Assembly (NCBI GenBank): GCA_964398215.1
Contig: CAYNNP010000032.1
Location: forward strand, 1-40,729
Direction: 5' to 3'
Source: CAYNNP01 sp964398215
GTDB lineage: Bacteria > Planctomycetota > Planctomycetia > Pirellulales > Pirellulaceae
DNA length: 40,729 nt
The position numbers and the translations under genes are program-made. Positions 16,265 to 24,528 of the stretch are shown here, one piece after another (positions within the stretch are counted from its first letter, which is position 1; each line of letters starts with the position of its first letter). Under the pieces are notes generated by a model. That model was given only the letters and a program-made list of their open reading frames with translations, was not told the DNA's origin and made no database searches.

Positions 16265-17446
16265 ATGAAATTAGGTACCGTACTTGCCAGCGCCTTGCTA
16301 CTTGTGGGTTCCAGTGTATTCGCTGACGACCCAAGTTTTAACGTCAGGCTTTTGATGATTGATGGCAACGAGGGTGTTGCGTGCGGCGATGTTGATGGTG
16401 ACGGCAAGAAGGATATCGTTGCTGGACGTAACTGGTACCGCAACGGCGATTGGGCGCCGCGTCCGGTGCGATCGATTGAAGACTGGAATGGGTACGTACA
16501 AAGCAACGGCGACTACTTGTTTGATGTCAACGGCGATGGGCGGTTAGACGTGATCGCGGGCTCCTTTGTGCCAACAGAAGTCTACTGGTACGAAAATCCT
16601 GGCGCAGAAGCGCTTCGCCTTGGCAAACATTGGCCAAAGCATCTGCTGGTTGATACGCAGCTTTCACGCAACGAAGGCCAAATGATGGAAGACATCGATG
16701 GCGATGGCCGTCCTGAATGGATCGTCAACAGTTGGCAGAAAGACAATCCAACGGTTGTCTGGCGGCTGGTGGAAAAGAAAGCTTCAAAAACAAAGAAGAA
16801 GGCGAATGACGGGGGTGCGAAATATGAAATGAAGGCCCATCGCTTAGGTGAAAAGGTCAACGGCCATGGCATGGCTGTCGGTGACTTGAATGGCGATGGA
16901 CTTAAAGATGTCTTGGTGGGACTAGGTTGGTATGAACAGCCCAAGGACGGACCTTGGAGTGGCCCATGGAAGTTTCATGACAACTGGAATCAACACGCCA
17001 GTATTCCAATGATCGTTGTTGACCTGGACAAAGATGGTGACAGCGATTTGATCTTTGGAAAGGGGCACGACTACGGCCTGATTTGGTGGGAACAAATCGG
17101 CACCAAAGACAACGGCAACTTGGATTTTACCGAGCACAAAATTGATGACCGCTATAGCCAGCCTCACACGTTGGCTTGGCAAGACTTGGATGCCGATGGT
17201 CAACCTGAACTGATAACGGGCAAACGGTACCACGCTCACAATGGCAAGGACCCTGGTGGCATGGAGATGCCGTGTCTGTACTACTACAAATGGGATTTGA
17301 AAACCAAAGCCTTCACACGACATACGATCGAGGAAGGACACGTGGGCTGCGGTCTGCAATTGGTCGTAGAAAAAATCAACGACGATGACAAAGTAGATAT
17401 CGCAGTGGCGGGAAAGAGCGGAACGTACGTGCTGATGGCCAAGTAG
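16265..17446 (+). CDS. secreted FG-GAP/VCBS repeat protein
   Basis: 393 residues with a clean Sec signal peptide (MKLGTVLASALLLVGSSVFA, cleavage before DDPS). The mature part is built of repeats with calcium-binding-like DxDxDG loops: DVDGDGKKDIVAG, DVNGDGRLDVIAG, DIDGDGRPEWIVN, DLNGDGLKDVLVG, DLDKDGDSDLIFG, DLDADGQPELITG. This is the FG-GAP/VCBS beta-propeller pattern used in extracellular or surface proteins. No catalytic domain is seen. A basic stretch KKASKTKKKAND interrupts the propeller. The start at 16265 is preferred over 16211 because it begins the signal peptide. In planctomycetes these proteins are common among exported enzymes and cytochromes. Confidence 0.88.
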   Translation: MKLGTVLASALLLVGSSVFADDPSFNVRLLMIDGNEGVACGDVDGDGKKDIVAGRNWYRNGDWAPRPVRSIEDWNGYVQSNGDYLFDVNGDGRLDVIAGSFVPTEVYWYENPGAEALRLGKHWPKHLLVDTQLSRNEGQMMEDIDGDGRPEWIVNSWQKDNPTVVWRLVEKKASKTKKKANDGGAKYEMKAHRLGEKVNGHGMAVGDLNGDGLKDVLVGLGWYEQPKDGPWSGPWKFHDNWNQHASIPMIVVDLDKDGDSDLIFGKGHDYGLIWWEQIGTKDNGNLDFTEHKIDDRYSQPHTLAWQDLDADGQPELITGKRYHAHNGKDPGGMEMPCLYYYKWDLKTKAFTRHTIEEGHVGCGLQLVVEKINDDDKVDIAVAGKSGTYVLMAK

Positions 17447-17500
17447 AGCACAGCAAAATTCGTAGACTGTCGATTGCGTTACACACCAAGGATTGCGGAA

Positions 17501-17845
17501 ATGTCAGAGGAAGTTACTTTACGTCAGGCGCAAGCATCGGTTGATGAATGGATTAAAACCATCGGCGTTCGATACTTCGATGAAATGACGAATCTTGCTC
17601 AGCTAGTGGAAGAGGTCGGTGAAGTTGCACGGATTCTATCTCGAACTTGCGGCGAACAATCTTGCAAGGAAGGTGAATCGCCCGGCGAACTGAGCGATGA
17701 ACTCGCAGACGTTCTGTTTGTCACGATTTGCCTTGCAAATCAGTCGGGGATCGATCTGACAAAGGCGTTGCTGAAAAACTTGGACAAGAAAACCAAGCGA
17801 GACAAGACTCGCCATTTGGAAAATGAAAAGCTCAGGACTTCGTAG
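17501..17845 (+). CDS. MazG-like nucleotide pyrophosphohydrolase
   Basis: 114 residues of the all-alpha NTP pyrophosphatase fold. The metal site is spread over LAQLVEEVGEVARI and ELSDELADVLFVTICLANQ, giving the EExxE and ExxD pattern of MazG-type enzymes that hydrolyse (d)NTPs to monophosphates. A Cys-containing loop (CGEQSCKEGE) lies between the two helices. The ATG at 17501 starts just ahead of the first helix; an upstream ATG at 17474 is in frame. It is 54 bp after the FG-GAP gene and 77 bp before the sulfatase gene, all in the same direction, but no functional link is apparent. Confidence 0.9.
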   Translation: MSEEVTLRQAQASVDEWIKTIGVRYFDEMTNLAQLVEEVGEVARILSRTCGEQSCKEGESPGELSDELADVLFVTICLANQSGIDLTKALLKNLDKKTKRDKTRHLENEKLRTS

Positions 17846-17922
17846 CCCTGATTTGACCCCAAGATCGAGCACGTGCTTGAACCCTTCTGCTGTTCTTACA
17901 TTTACAAATTCAAAGCCATCCT

Positions 17923-19410
17923 GTGAAAGCTACCGTGCGATTTCTGTTTTACTTCCTGCTGGTATTCGTTGCGTTTCAATCTCGCCAAGCCGCCGGTCAA
18001 TCTTCTGAGCGGCCAAATGTGTTGTTCATCTTCTTGGATGATTTTGGTTGGCGAGATTGCAGTTACATGGGTTCGGACTTCTATGAAACACCGAATCTTG
18101 ATCGACTAGCCAGCGGCGGCATGATTTTCACAGAGGCGTATGCAGGCGCGGCCAATTGTGCTCCTAGTCGAGCTTGTTTGTTGTCAGGGCAGTATTCGCC
18201 GCGCCACGAAATCTACAATGTTGGAACCGAGCTTCGTGGAAATCCAAAGCACAGTAAACTTAAACACATCCCTGGCACGGACACGTTACGGACCGACATT
18301 CGGACATGGGCGCATTGCATTCAGGATGCTGGCTATCAGACTGCGACGATTGGCAAATGGCACTTGAGCAAGGATCCACTACCGTATGGATTCGATCTGA
18401 ATTTCGCTGGCACACACAGCGGCAGTCCACCAAAAGGTTACTTTCCACCTCATCCAAAAGCACCTGGTTTAGCCGATGCGCCCAAAGACGAATACTTGAC
18501 GGACCGGTTGAGTAACGAAGCGATCAAGTTCATCAAAACCAATCGAGAGAGGCCCTGGTTTTTGTACTTAACACACTTTGCCGTTCACACTCCCTTGCAG
18601 GCCCCGGATGATCTTTTGCAAAAGTACATTGGCAAACCCAAGGGCGAACTGCATCAATCCAACGTGATGGCAGCGATGATTCAAAGCGTTGACGATGGTG
18701 TGGGGCGAATCATGGCGGAGCTTGAATCACTGGGGCTGACGGAAAAAACTGCGATCGTTTTTACATCTGACAACGGTGGATATGGACCGGCGACATCCAT
18801 GAGCCCGCTGAAGGGCTACAAGGGCACGTACTACGAAGGCGGTATACGTGAGCCAATGTTTGTGAACTGGCCAGGTGTTGTCGCAGCGGGGCAAAAAAGC
18901 AGCGAGCCCGTGTCGAATGTTGATCTGTTCCCGACGTTTTGCGAGATCACTGGCGCAAAAAAACCAAGTCAAGCATTGGATGGCATAAGTTTGCTGCCAT
19001 TGCTAAGCGGAAAAGAAAAATCGCTTGGCGAACGGGCATTGTTTTGGCATTTCCCGGCGTACCTACAAGCCTACAGTCGCTTTGACCAACAGCGCGATCC
19101 TTTGTTCCGTTCACGCCCTTGCACGATCATGCGATTTGGCGACTGGAAACTGCACGAGTATTTTGAAGATAGTAGTTTGGAACTCTATGACTTGAAAAAC
19201 GATCCTGGCGAAACCAACAACTTGGCAAGCCAAGATCCACAACGCACGGATTCACTTCACCAGCGCATGAAACGGTGGCGCAAAGACATCGGTGCCAAGA
19301 TTCCCACTGAAGCCAACCCACAGTACGATGAAGCGTCAGAAACCAGCGCCATCAAACGCTTGTTAGCAAAGAAAAACAAACCTAAAAAGCGGCAGAAGAA
19401 ATCCAATTAA
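17923..19410 (+). CDS. secreted formylglycine-dependent sulfatase
   Basis: 495 residues. A hydrophobic signal peptide (residues 1-25) is followed by PNVLFIFLDDFGW with metal ligands Asp39 and Asp40, TPNLDRLA, and the formylglycine site CAPSR with Cys79 as the residue to be converted. Later come the metal-site TSDNGGYG and the C-terminal GDWKLHEYF and YDLKNDPGETNNLA typical of arylsulfatase-type enzymes. It is predicted to desulfate an extracellular or periplasmic sulfated glycan, as in the many sulfatases of marine planctomycetes. Conversion needs a formylglycine-generating enzyme, not present here. The start is GTG at 17923. The C-terminal tail is Lys rich. Confidence 0.94.
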   Translation: MKATVRFLFYFLLVFVAFQSRQAAGQSSERPNVLFIFLDDFGWRDCSYMGSDFYETPNLDRLASGGMIFTEAYAGAANCAPSRACLLSGQYSPRHEIYNVGTELRGNPKHSKLKHIPGTDTLRTDIRTWAHCIQDAGYQTATIGKWHLSKDPLPYGFDLNFAGTHSGSPPKGYFPPHPKAPGLADAPKDEYLTDRLSNEAIKFIKTNRERPWFLYLTHFAVHTPLQAPDDLLQKYIGKPKGELHQSNVMAAMIQSVDDGVGRIMAELESLGLTEKTAIVFTSDNGGYGPATSMSPLKGYKGTYYEGGIREPMFVNWPGVVAAGQKSSEPVSNVDLFPTFCEITGAKKPSQALDGISLLPLLSGKEKSLGERALFWHFPAYLQAYSRFDQQRDPLFRSRPCTIMRFGDWKLHEYFEDSSLELYDLKNDPGETNNLASQDPQRTDSLHQRMKRWRKDIGAKIPTEANPQYDEASETSAIKRLLAKKNKPKKRQKKSN

Positions 19411-19690
19411 CGAGACTTGAAACTAAATCTCAAGTTTCTTCAAATCCACCTTGACCCAGTGAATTATCAGCCCGTATTCTCCGCTCATCGTCGTCAACGA
19501 TAACTCGCTTGGCAACGAATTGAACTTTTGATTTCGCGTGATCCTGCACTGGGCATTTGCCTGCGGACAAGGTAACGCAAGGTGGCACGGATGCTGCCAG
19601 AAACGTTGCTAAAGTGGAATCAAAACTCAAAATATCGGTTACAACGCAAGGAAGCGTTTAACCGAATTTATTGAATCGAAAGATCCACCG
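19411..19690. other. intergenic stretch between sulfatase and terminator, no clear gene
   Basis: About 280 bases with no convincing reading frame. A small hairpin directly after the sulfatase stop (GAAACT 19419-19424 with AGTTTC 19433-19438) may be a weak terminator. The rest leads into the strong hairpin at 19691-19758, so a short independent transcript is possible, but I see no recognisable RNA family. Confidence 0.5.
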
Positions 19691-19758
19691 GCTCCCGGAA
19701 CTTCGAGCGCGTCGTCCTCCGCCCCCCTAGGACATCGTACTCTCCGGGAGCTTTTTTT
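19691..19758 (+). terminator. intrinsic terminator with a long loop
   Basis: GCTCCCGGA (19691-19699) pairs perfectly with TCCGGGAGC (19743-19751), followed by seven T. The 43-base loop is much longer than in a simple terminator and is C-rich. Direction is plus; the convergent HAD gene ends 31 bases further on. Confidence 0.8.
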
Positions 19759-19788
19759 ATGCGCCGACATAAGTTGCAAAAGATTGCT

Positions 19789-20382
19789 TTACGATGACAG
19801 CATTTTAGACAGTTGGCTCCAGTCGCTAACTTTTACATCGGCAAGTTCAGGCCACTGAAATTCACCCGTCTGATCAAAATGGATGGTGGTGACATTGGCG
19901 TTTTTTCCTGCTTGAAGATCAAAGAGATAATCGCCCATCATCAACGCATCAGCAGCCTGAGCATCCCATCGATTCAGAAGAGACAAGATGCCCTTGGGGC
20001 TGGGCTTTGGCAAACAGCTATCACGACCAATCACATCTGAATCATGGAAGAAGCTTGCAAGGCCAGCCGCGGCCAACGTCCGCTTTGCAATGGCGTCTCC
20101 GTTCCGCGTTAAGACACCAATCTTGCATCCGTTGTCCAAGAGCGATTGCAACACGCTGGCACAGCCTGGCTGCGGAATCGCCAATTCGGCAAGCTCGAAC
20201 TCGATTTCGTTTAAGCGTTCACGCGTTGCCTTAGCCAAATTCTCCGGCATCAAATCAATTGCCTCCAGAATTGGCTCAGACCCTTCGATACCCAGTTGTT
20301 CGCGGACTTGATCAAAATCATGAATGGGAACAGTCAGTGTCCCATCCATGTCAAATATCCAGTGCTTAATCGTCGTTATCAT
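19789..20382 (-). CDS. HAD-superfamily phosphatase (phosphoglycolate phosphatase-like)
   Basis: 197 residues. HAD motifs in order: I, FDMDGTLT with the nucleophile Asp and the acid/base Asp; II, IGVLTRNG; III, the Lys in LPKPSPKG; IV, ALMMGDYLFD. A small helical cap lies between motifs I and II. This is the layout of phosphoglycolate phosphatase and related beta-phosphoglucomutase-like enzymes, so a small phosphorylated metabolite is the probable substrate. The frame continues to 20406; the ATG at 20382 directly precedes motif I and is used. It is 111 bp downstream of the HD-Pnk gene on the same strand, and may or may not share its transcript. Confidence 0.9.
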   Translation of the reverse strand: MITTIKHWIFDMDGTLTVPIHDFDQVREQLGIEGSEPILEAIDLMPENLAKATRERLNEIEFELAELAIPQPGCASVLQSLLDNGCKIGVLTRNGDAIAKRTLAAAGLASFFHDSDVIGRDSCLPKPSPKGILSLLNRWDAQAADALMMGDYLFDLQAGKNANVTTIHFDQTGEFQWPELADVKVSDWSQLSKMLSS

Positions 20383-20493
20383 GCTCAGATCATGGCCGGT
20401 AGCCAAGCATCATGCAACGACCCGCGCAGGTTTATCTTATTGATCCAACTCCGCCTTGCCATTTTCGGCGCTTTTGGGCATGGGTTTCTATGG

Positions 20494-21615
20494 TCATTCC
20501 AAACCGCCCGTTGAGAAGATCAGAGAGTGGCCTTCGGCCCATGTTGGTGGTTCACACTTTGCAGCCAATTTCCTGATGACTTGCTCTGGTACTGGGTCCG
20601 CCCGATTCTTGTTTTGCTTCAGCAGATCATGGAATGGTGGCTCTACATACACAAGTTCGATACGAGCGTTATAGTCGTTGAAGAGGTTGATCCATCGCCC
20701 ACGAGTCTGCTTCATTGTATTCGTCGCGTTAAATGCAAACGACGTTTCAGCTCGAAGGTGCTCGCGGCATCGCTCCCGAGCCAGTTGAACAACTTGCCCC
20801 TGATTGTCGGTTGGGTCGACATCCAGTTCGTCACGAATGTCGTCCAAACAAACGACAGGCAGATCACTCCGGTTTTGCGATAGCCATGTATTCTTGCCGC
20901 TTCCTGGTAGCCCAACCATCACCGTCACTTGACAGGGGAAATCCTCGTGTGGTGTATAGTGCAAATTGGGCTCACGCTGGCGAAAGAACAGAAACCGAGC
21001 ATGGTCGTTGGCAAATGGATATCGATTGCCGTAGCAGGCCAACTCTTCCGAAAGCAGTTTCCAATAGCTCAGGTTCTCTTCAGGGCGAGTTGTCGATTCG
21101 GTGTTGCGGCCACGCGTGTCCGCCAGTGCGAACAAATAGAGCAATCGGTTCTCGACCAACCACGAAAGCCGAACAACCTCATGTGTCGGTTCGGTGCGTT
21201 CTACCAAGAAAGCTGGTCGACCATGGTATCGAACCAATCGTGCAATCTGCTCACGGGTTTCCAGATCACACCCTAGGTCACGCAGAACTCCTCGAACGAG
21301 ATGCTCACCTTTCACAGCGTGGTTTGGCGAAGTGATTCGCCCCGTTTCGGGATCAACCCGAGAGGTCAGCGGTTTGGCTGCGTCATGAAACAAGGCCGTG
21401 AAGATCAACAATGTTCTCTGTTGGTCATTCAGTTCCGACCAATCATCTAGCTTTGTAAGCTCCGTGCAAACCATCTTGGTATGCGTCCAGACGTCTCCCT
21501 CGGAGTGCCATCGGGCATCCTGTGCGCAATCCGCCATCGCTCGGCACCATGGCTGTGGGTCGGCCCATGCCACAATGTCGTCAAGCGATTGGTTTTTGAG
21601 TTGGTCCCAGCTCAT
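20494..21615 (-). CDS. HD-Pnk: HD-domain phosphoesterase fused to polynucleotide 5'-kinase (RNA/DNA end healing)
   Basis: 373 residues with two modules. The N-terminal HD domain has His45, the His77-Asp78 pair (TALFHDAAKPL), and a later AVKGEH and RYHGRP. The C-terminal kinase has the P-loop GLPGSGKN (235-242) and CLDDIRDEL with Asp258/259, followed by an Arg-rich lid region (ARERCREHLR). This order matches HD-Pnk, characterised in Runella slithyformis, where the HD module removes 2',3'-cyclic or 3' phosphates and the kinase phosphorylates 5'-OH ends, giving ligatable breaks. The ATG at 21615 overlaps the stop of the upstream RNA ligase by ATGA, so healing and sealing enzymes are made together. 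The P-loop has Asn after GSGK where Ser/Thr is usual. Confidence 0.87.
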   Translation of the reverse strand: MSWDQLKNQSLDDIVAWADPQPWCRAMADCAQDARWHSEGDVWTHTKMVCTELTKLDDWSELNDQQRTLLIFTALFHDAAKPLTSRVDPETGRITSPNHAVKGEHLVRGVLRDLGCDLETREQIARLVRYHGRPAFLVERTEPTHEVVRLSWLVENRLLYLFALADTRGRNTESTTRPEENLSYWKLLSEELACYGNRYPFANDHARFLFFRQREPNLHYTPHEDFPCQVTVMVGLPGSGKNTWLSQNRSDLPVVCLDDIRDELDVDPTDNQGQVVQLARERCREHLRAETSFAFNATNTMKQTRGRWINLFNDYNARIELVYVEPPFHDLLKQNKNRADPVPEQVIRKLAAKCEPPTWAEGHSLIFSTGGLE

Positions 21616-22352
21616 GACCAAATATCCACGTCATCTGCGAGTTCATTCGGCACCATCACTTCGTGCTGCCAGTGGTTACTCTGTTTAATCTTTTCAACAA
21701 ATTCTGGACGAACAAACTTGGCTCGCCCAGTTACCGATCCCTCTGCTTCGGTTCTGAAGTAGAGGCCTTCCATCAAGTTGTCTGTTTCATTCGTTTCGGG
21801 ATTTTCAAACTGACTGTCGAAATGCGACGGACCAACAAGCGTTTCCAGCTTTTTACGTTTCAGGATGCCGGTGTGCAAAACGGGAACCGTTTCAATCCCA
21901 GTGTCTTCGAGTAGCGTCAATCGTTGCTGAAGATCGAGAAACGCTTCTGCCTCTTTGTCATAGATGTCGAACTCGAAAAAGTAATGCGTTAGCTCGCGAT
22001 AGAAAATCGAATGGCGAGCGTAGACCCATTCGCCAAATAGGATGTACTGTCGCTGGAGTCGCTCTTCCAAAATGTTTCGTTTGACGACAGCCCACTGCTT
22101 AAACAAATAGTACTGCGGATGCATTCCCTCAGTGATCAAGTGACCTCGGCATTGCAGAACGATTTCACCATCATCAGAGAAATGAATACCGACATTGGTT
22201 CCGTCGATTTTCTCTTCAACGATCAAGGATTCGTCAGCAATGAACTCATTCGATTCCTTTTCCCCAAGGTGCTTGTCGTCTGCTGTACCGTTGGCTCCGA
22301 ACAGGTGCGGAGTACGAGGATACTTTACAAAGTCGCCGTGCGAGGATCCCAT
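21612..22352 (-). CDS. minimal ATP-dependent RNA ligase (Rnl2-like nucleotidyltransferase domain)
   Basis: 246 residues, about the size of the adenylyltransferase domain of T4 Rnl2 alone. Motif I is EEKIDGTNVG with the nucleophile Lys48; motif Ia-like VLQCRG; motif III FGEWVYARHS (106-115); motif IIIa-like FFEFDIYD; motif IV EGLYFRTE (195-202); motif V GRAKFVRPEF with Lys212. No C-terminal accessory domain follows. It would seal 5'-phosphate and 3'-OH RNA ends produced by HD-Pnk, the overlapping downstream gene. The ATG at 22352 has AGGAG nine bases upstream, which decides the start over 22382. The divergent ATP-grasp gene begins 216 bp away. Confidence 0.9.
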   Translation of the reverse strand: MGSSHGDFVKYPRTPHLFGANGTADDKHLGEKESNEFIADESLIVEEKIDGTNVGIHFSDDGEIVLQCRGHLITEGMHPQYYLFKQWAVVKRNILEERLQRQYILFGEWVYARHSIFYRELTHYFFEFDIYDKEAEAFLDLQQRLTLLEDTGIETVPVLHTGILKRKKLETLVGPSHFDSQFENPETNETDNLMEGLYFRTEAEGSVTGRAKFVRPEFVEKIKQSNHWQHEVMVPNELADDVDIWS

Positions 22353-22389
22353 CGTGCCGCTCCTGCTGTTGGTGAAATTCATTTTTGGG

Positions 22390-22452
22390 GTAGCTGGATT
22401 CGCCAGGATTCAGGCCGGTTCGTGAAAACCGAAATCTGCCGACTCCGGCTAC
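22390..22452. repeat. dispersed 63-bp hairpin repeat, family B, copy 1
   Basis: A 63-base element in the divergent region between the RNA ligase and ATP-grasp genes. The outer 22 bases at each end are complementary at 17 positions, and an inner CGGTT/AACCG pair closes the apex. It matches 33814-33876 at 57 of 63 positions in the same orientation. I infer a REP-like or MITE-like chromosomal element. Confidence 0.85.
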
Positions 22453-22567
22453 GCTGTCGATTTTTTTTGAGGCTGCGAACCTACTTCGTCACCATCTATC
22501 TTTGTTACGGTGTACTAATTTTCTTTGCATGCCTGACAATTGTCGCCGCCAAAAGGTTCGCCTGACT

Positions 22568-23416
22568 ATGAAGCTTGTATACGACGCTAACGATCTTCCA
22601 CATGCGAAGAAGCTGAAAGATGACCGATTCGATTGGCTTCGTGAGCTCGGTGCAGTCGAATTGTCTGAAGTCCAGGCAGACGACGATGGCTTTCTCTTCA
22701 GTTACCAGCATGGCGAGAGTCATTTGGCCCAGCAAGTCGGTCATCTACCCAGAATTCATGACCGCCCTAAAGATCGCTCCGAACTCGTCAACCTCAATGA
22801 CGTCATCCGCAAGCTGGATCAGGCTGGCGTCAAGATTCCAACTCCCAAGACATGGGTGATTGAGGTCGATGATGAGTTGCCAGGCGATCTCACGTTCCCA
22901 TTATTCGTGCGAACACCCAAGTCCTCATGGAAACGTGGTGGCGAACAGGGCAAGGTTGGCAGCATCAAGGAACTAAGCGACGAAGCGGAACTGCTTCGGC
23001 GAGCGTTTGGCTGGGATACGCCAATCATCGCTCGTGAGTGGCTAGAAATCGCACCAGCAGGAAAGTGGATGTTCGGAGATGCCCCACAAGAGATTCGAAC
23101 TTGGGTCATCGATGGCACACCCAGGGCGTGGAGTTTTCATTTCCTACATGCTGTTTCATCGCCGGCGGGGTTTCCACCAACCAAAGAAGATCTCAAACAA
23201 ATTGAGGCGATGGCTACCGCAGTTGCTGGGCCGTTCGCTTCAAGACTGATAGCAGCTGACTTCGTACGCGATGTCAAAGGCAATTGGCACTTTATGGAAT
23301 CCGGTCCAGGAGCTGTCGCTGGCACCGCTCACGAACGAGTCTTCAAGCATGTCGCTTTGACTATGATCGGCCAATCATCAAAAATCGATGGCGATTCCGT
23401 CGGTGGGCTATTCTGA
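22568..23416 (+). CDS. ATP-grasp domain protein, possibly R2K-type
   Basis: 282 residues. A variable N-terminal region of about 90 residues (MKLVYDANDLPHAKKL) precedes an ATP-grasp-like core: FPLFVRTPKSSWKRGG (basic ATP-binding segment), PIIAREWLEI, APQEIRTWVIDG, LIAADFVRDVKGNWHFMESGPG. These are the positions of the ATP-binding Lys/Arg, the hinge and the metal-binding acidic residues; the usual E-x-N is replaced by E-S-G. Such enzymes make amide bonds, but the substrate is unknown. The layout resembles the R2K ATP-grasp clade by recollection only. The ATG at 22568 is used; the longer frame from 22502 is unlikely. It is divergent from the RNA-repair genes and may belong to the same locus. Confidence 0.65.
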   Translation: MKLVYDANDLPHAKKLKDDRFDWLRELGAVELSEVQADDDGFLFSYQHGESHLAQQVGHLPRIHDRPKDRSELVNLNDVIRKLDQAGVKIPTPKTWVIEVDDELPGDLTFPLFVRTPKSSWKRGGEQGKVGSIKELSDEAELLRRAFGWDTPIIAREWLEIAPAGKWMFGDAPQEIRTWVIDGTPRAWSFHFLHAVSSPAGFPPTKEDLKQIEAMATAVAGPFASRLIAADFVRDVKGNWHFMESGPGAVAGTAHERVFKHVALTMIGQSSKIDGDSVGGLF

Positions 23417-23491
23417 TCACTCGTGTCAATTCGCAAAACTTGGTGTGGCGTCCGCGCGCCCGGTCTGCTGGCGACCTGTGCCTGTGAAGCA

Positions 23492-23992
23492 ATGGATAGC
23501 GTACACCAAACCAACTTTGAACCGATCCTTGTCCCACGCGCGCGTGGGATGAGTGCGATTTGGCTGTTCGTCAGCGTTGGAATTGTTGGTTTCGGCCTGA
23601 TGCCTTGGATCATTTGGTTTACCAAAGGCAAAAATTTCAATTGGGGTGGGGCAAGCATCTTGGCACTCTGGTCTGCTTTTCCGATGTGTCTAGCCGCGAT
23701 GATGATCTTTCATTCGCTGTGTCGCATCCAGATTGAGGTCGATGGGGATGAGATCTGCCGAAGAAAACGTCTTGGCCCGATTTCAATATGCAAACGTTTT
23801 GTTGCCGATCATATCCAGTTGAATTCTCATATCGTTTGGGGCCGGCACCGCAATCGCGAACACCAAGTTCTGTATATGTACGAAGAACAAAAGCAGCGAC
23901 AGGTTTTTCTCTGGGATCTTGAGTGCCGTGACCTGCAACAAGTCGGCAAAGCAATCGCGCAGGCCGGAACGATTAGGTACAGCGAAAAGTGA
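23492..23992 (+). CDS. hypothetical small membrane protein with two membrane segments
   Basis: I do not recognise a family. Two hydrophobic segments (AIWLFVSVGIVGFGLMPWII and ILALWSAFPMCLAAMMIF) form a hairpin, followed by a soluble, beta-rich basic domain of about 85 residues (IQIEVDGDEICRRKRLG onward) that could be a PH-like domain. The start is uncertain: GTG 23423, ATG 23492 and ATG 23549 are all in frame. The last begins directly before the first membrane segment and abuts an 18-bp palindrome. It follows the ATP-grasp gene in the same direction after a short gap. Confidence 0.6.
   Translation: MDSVHQTNFEPILVPRARGMSAIWLFVSVGIVGFGLMPWIIWFTKGKNFNWGGASILALWSAFPMCLAAMMIFHSLCRIQIEVDGDEICRRKRLGPISICKRFVADHIQLNSHIVWGRHRNREHQVLYMYEEQKQRQVFLWDLECRDLQQVGKAIAQAGTIRYSEK
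23532..23549. promoter_or_regulatory. 18-bp perfect palindrome at a possible start codon
   Basis: TCCCACGCGCGCGTGGGA reads the same on both strands. Its last base is the A of the in-frame ATG at 23549. It may be an operator or an RNA hairpin at the start of the small membrane protein; within the longer reading frame it would encode VPRAR. Confidence 0.45.
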
Positions 23993-24043
23993 TTCAAAAT
24001 ACTCGCGCAGCGTCTATAAAAACAAATGCTTGGCAAGCATCGA

Positions 24044-24397
24044 CTAGCGGTTGATCACTTGGTCGATCTTTGCTGCAACGATAAAATCGTTTTCACTCAA
24101 GCCACCGATCGCGTGGGTCGACAGATCGATCTGAACATTGCGGTAACTTGTTAGGTGAAAATCGGGATGGTGATTTTCTGCTTCGGCGACTTCGCCCGCG
24201 TTGTTCAGTAGTTGCATCGCTTCCTTGAAGTGCTTGCAGATCACTTTCCGGCTGATCATCTTTCCGTCGTCGATGATCTCCCATTTTGGTGTCGCTTTCA
24301 AGAATGTTTCTGCACCTGTCGCGTCCAGCGGTTCGACACCGCCCTCACAAGGCAAACATTTTGATTTGGTTAGTGATTCTGTGGTTGGCTCTGTCAC
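24044..24397 (-). CDS. pterin-4a-carbinolamine dehydratase (PhhB/DCoH family)
   Basis: 117 residues. The active-site motif NHHPDFHLTSYRNVQI carries the histidines and the aspartate that dehydrate 4a-hydroxytetrahydropterin, followed by LSTHAIGGLSENDFIVAAKID, which is standard for the family. The N terminus adds about 14 residues with two cysteines (KCLPCEGG). The enzyme normally recycles tetrahydropterin oxidised by aromatic amino acid hydroxylases; planctomycetes often have it without a neighbouring hydroxylase, as here. A GTG at 24397 is the start. It stands alone between two convergent or tandem genes with short spacers. Confidence 0.93.
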   Translation of the reverse strand: MTEPTTESLTKSKCLPCEGGVEPLDATGAETFLKATPKWEIIDDGKMISRKVICKHFKEAMQLLNNAGEVAEAENHHPDFHLTSYRNVQIDLSTHAIGGLSENDFIVAAKIDQVINR

Positions 24398-24528
24398 TTC
24401 TATGCCATGGTTGAGAGTCGGAGGTTTTTAGCAATGCCCTTTTGTAACGAATTCCAGATTTGTAGCAACTCTTAAAACGCGACGTTTCTTGGCATGTTCC
24501 GTTCCATCCTACCCGGCGCGGTGGATGG

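Noticed and set aside
22502..22567. Earlier start for the ATP-grasp gene
   Set aside because: The extra residues are Cys/Arg rich and unlike a domain start; the ATG at 22568 begins the conserved protein.
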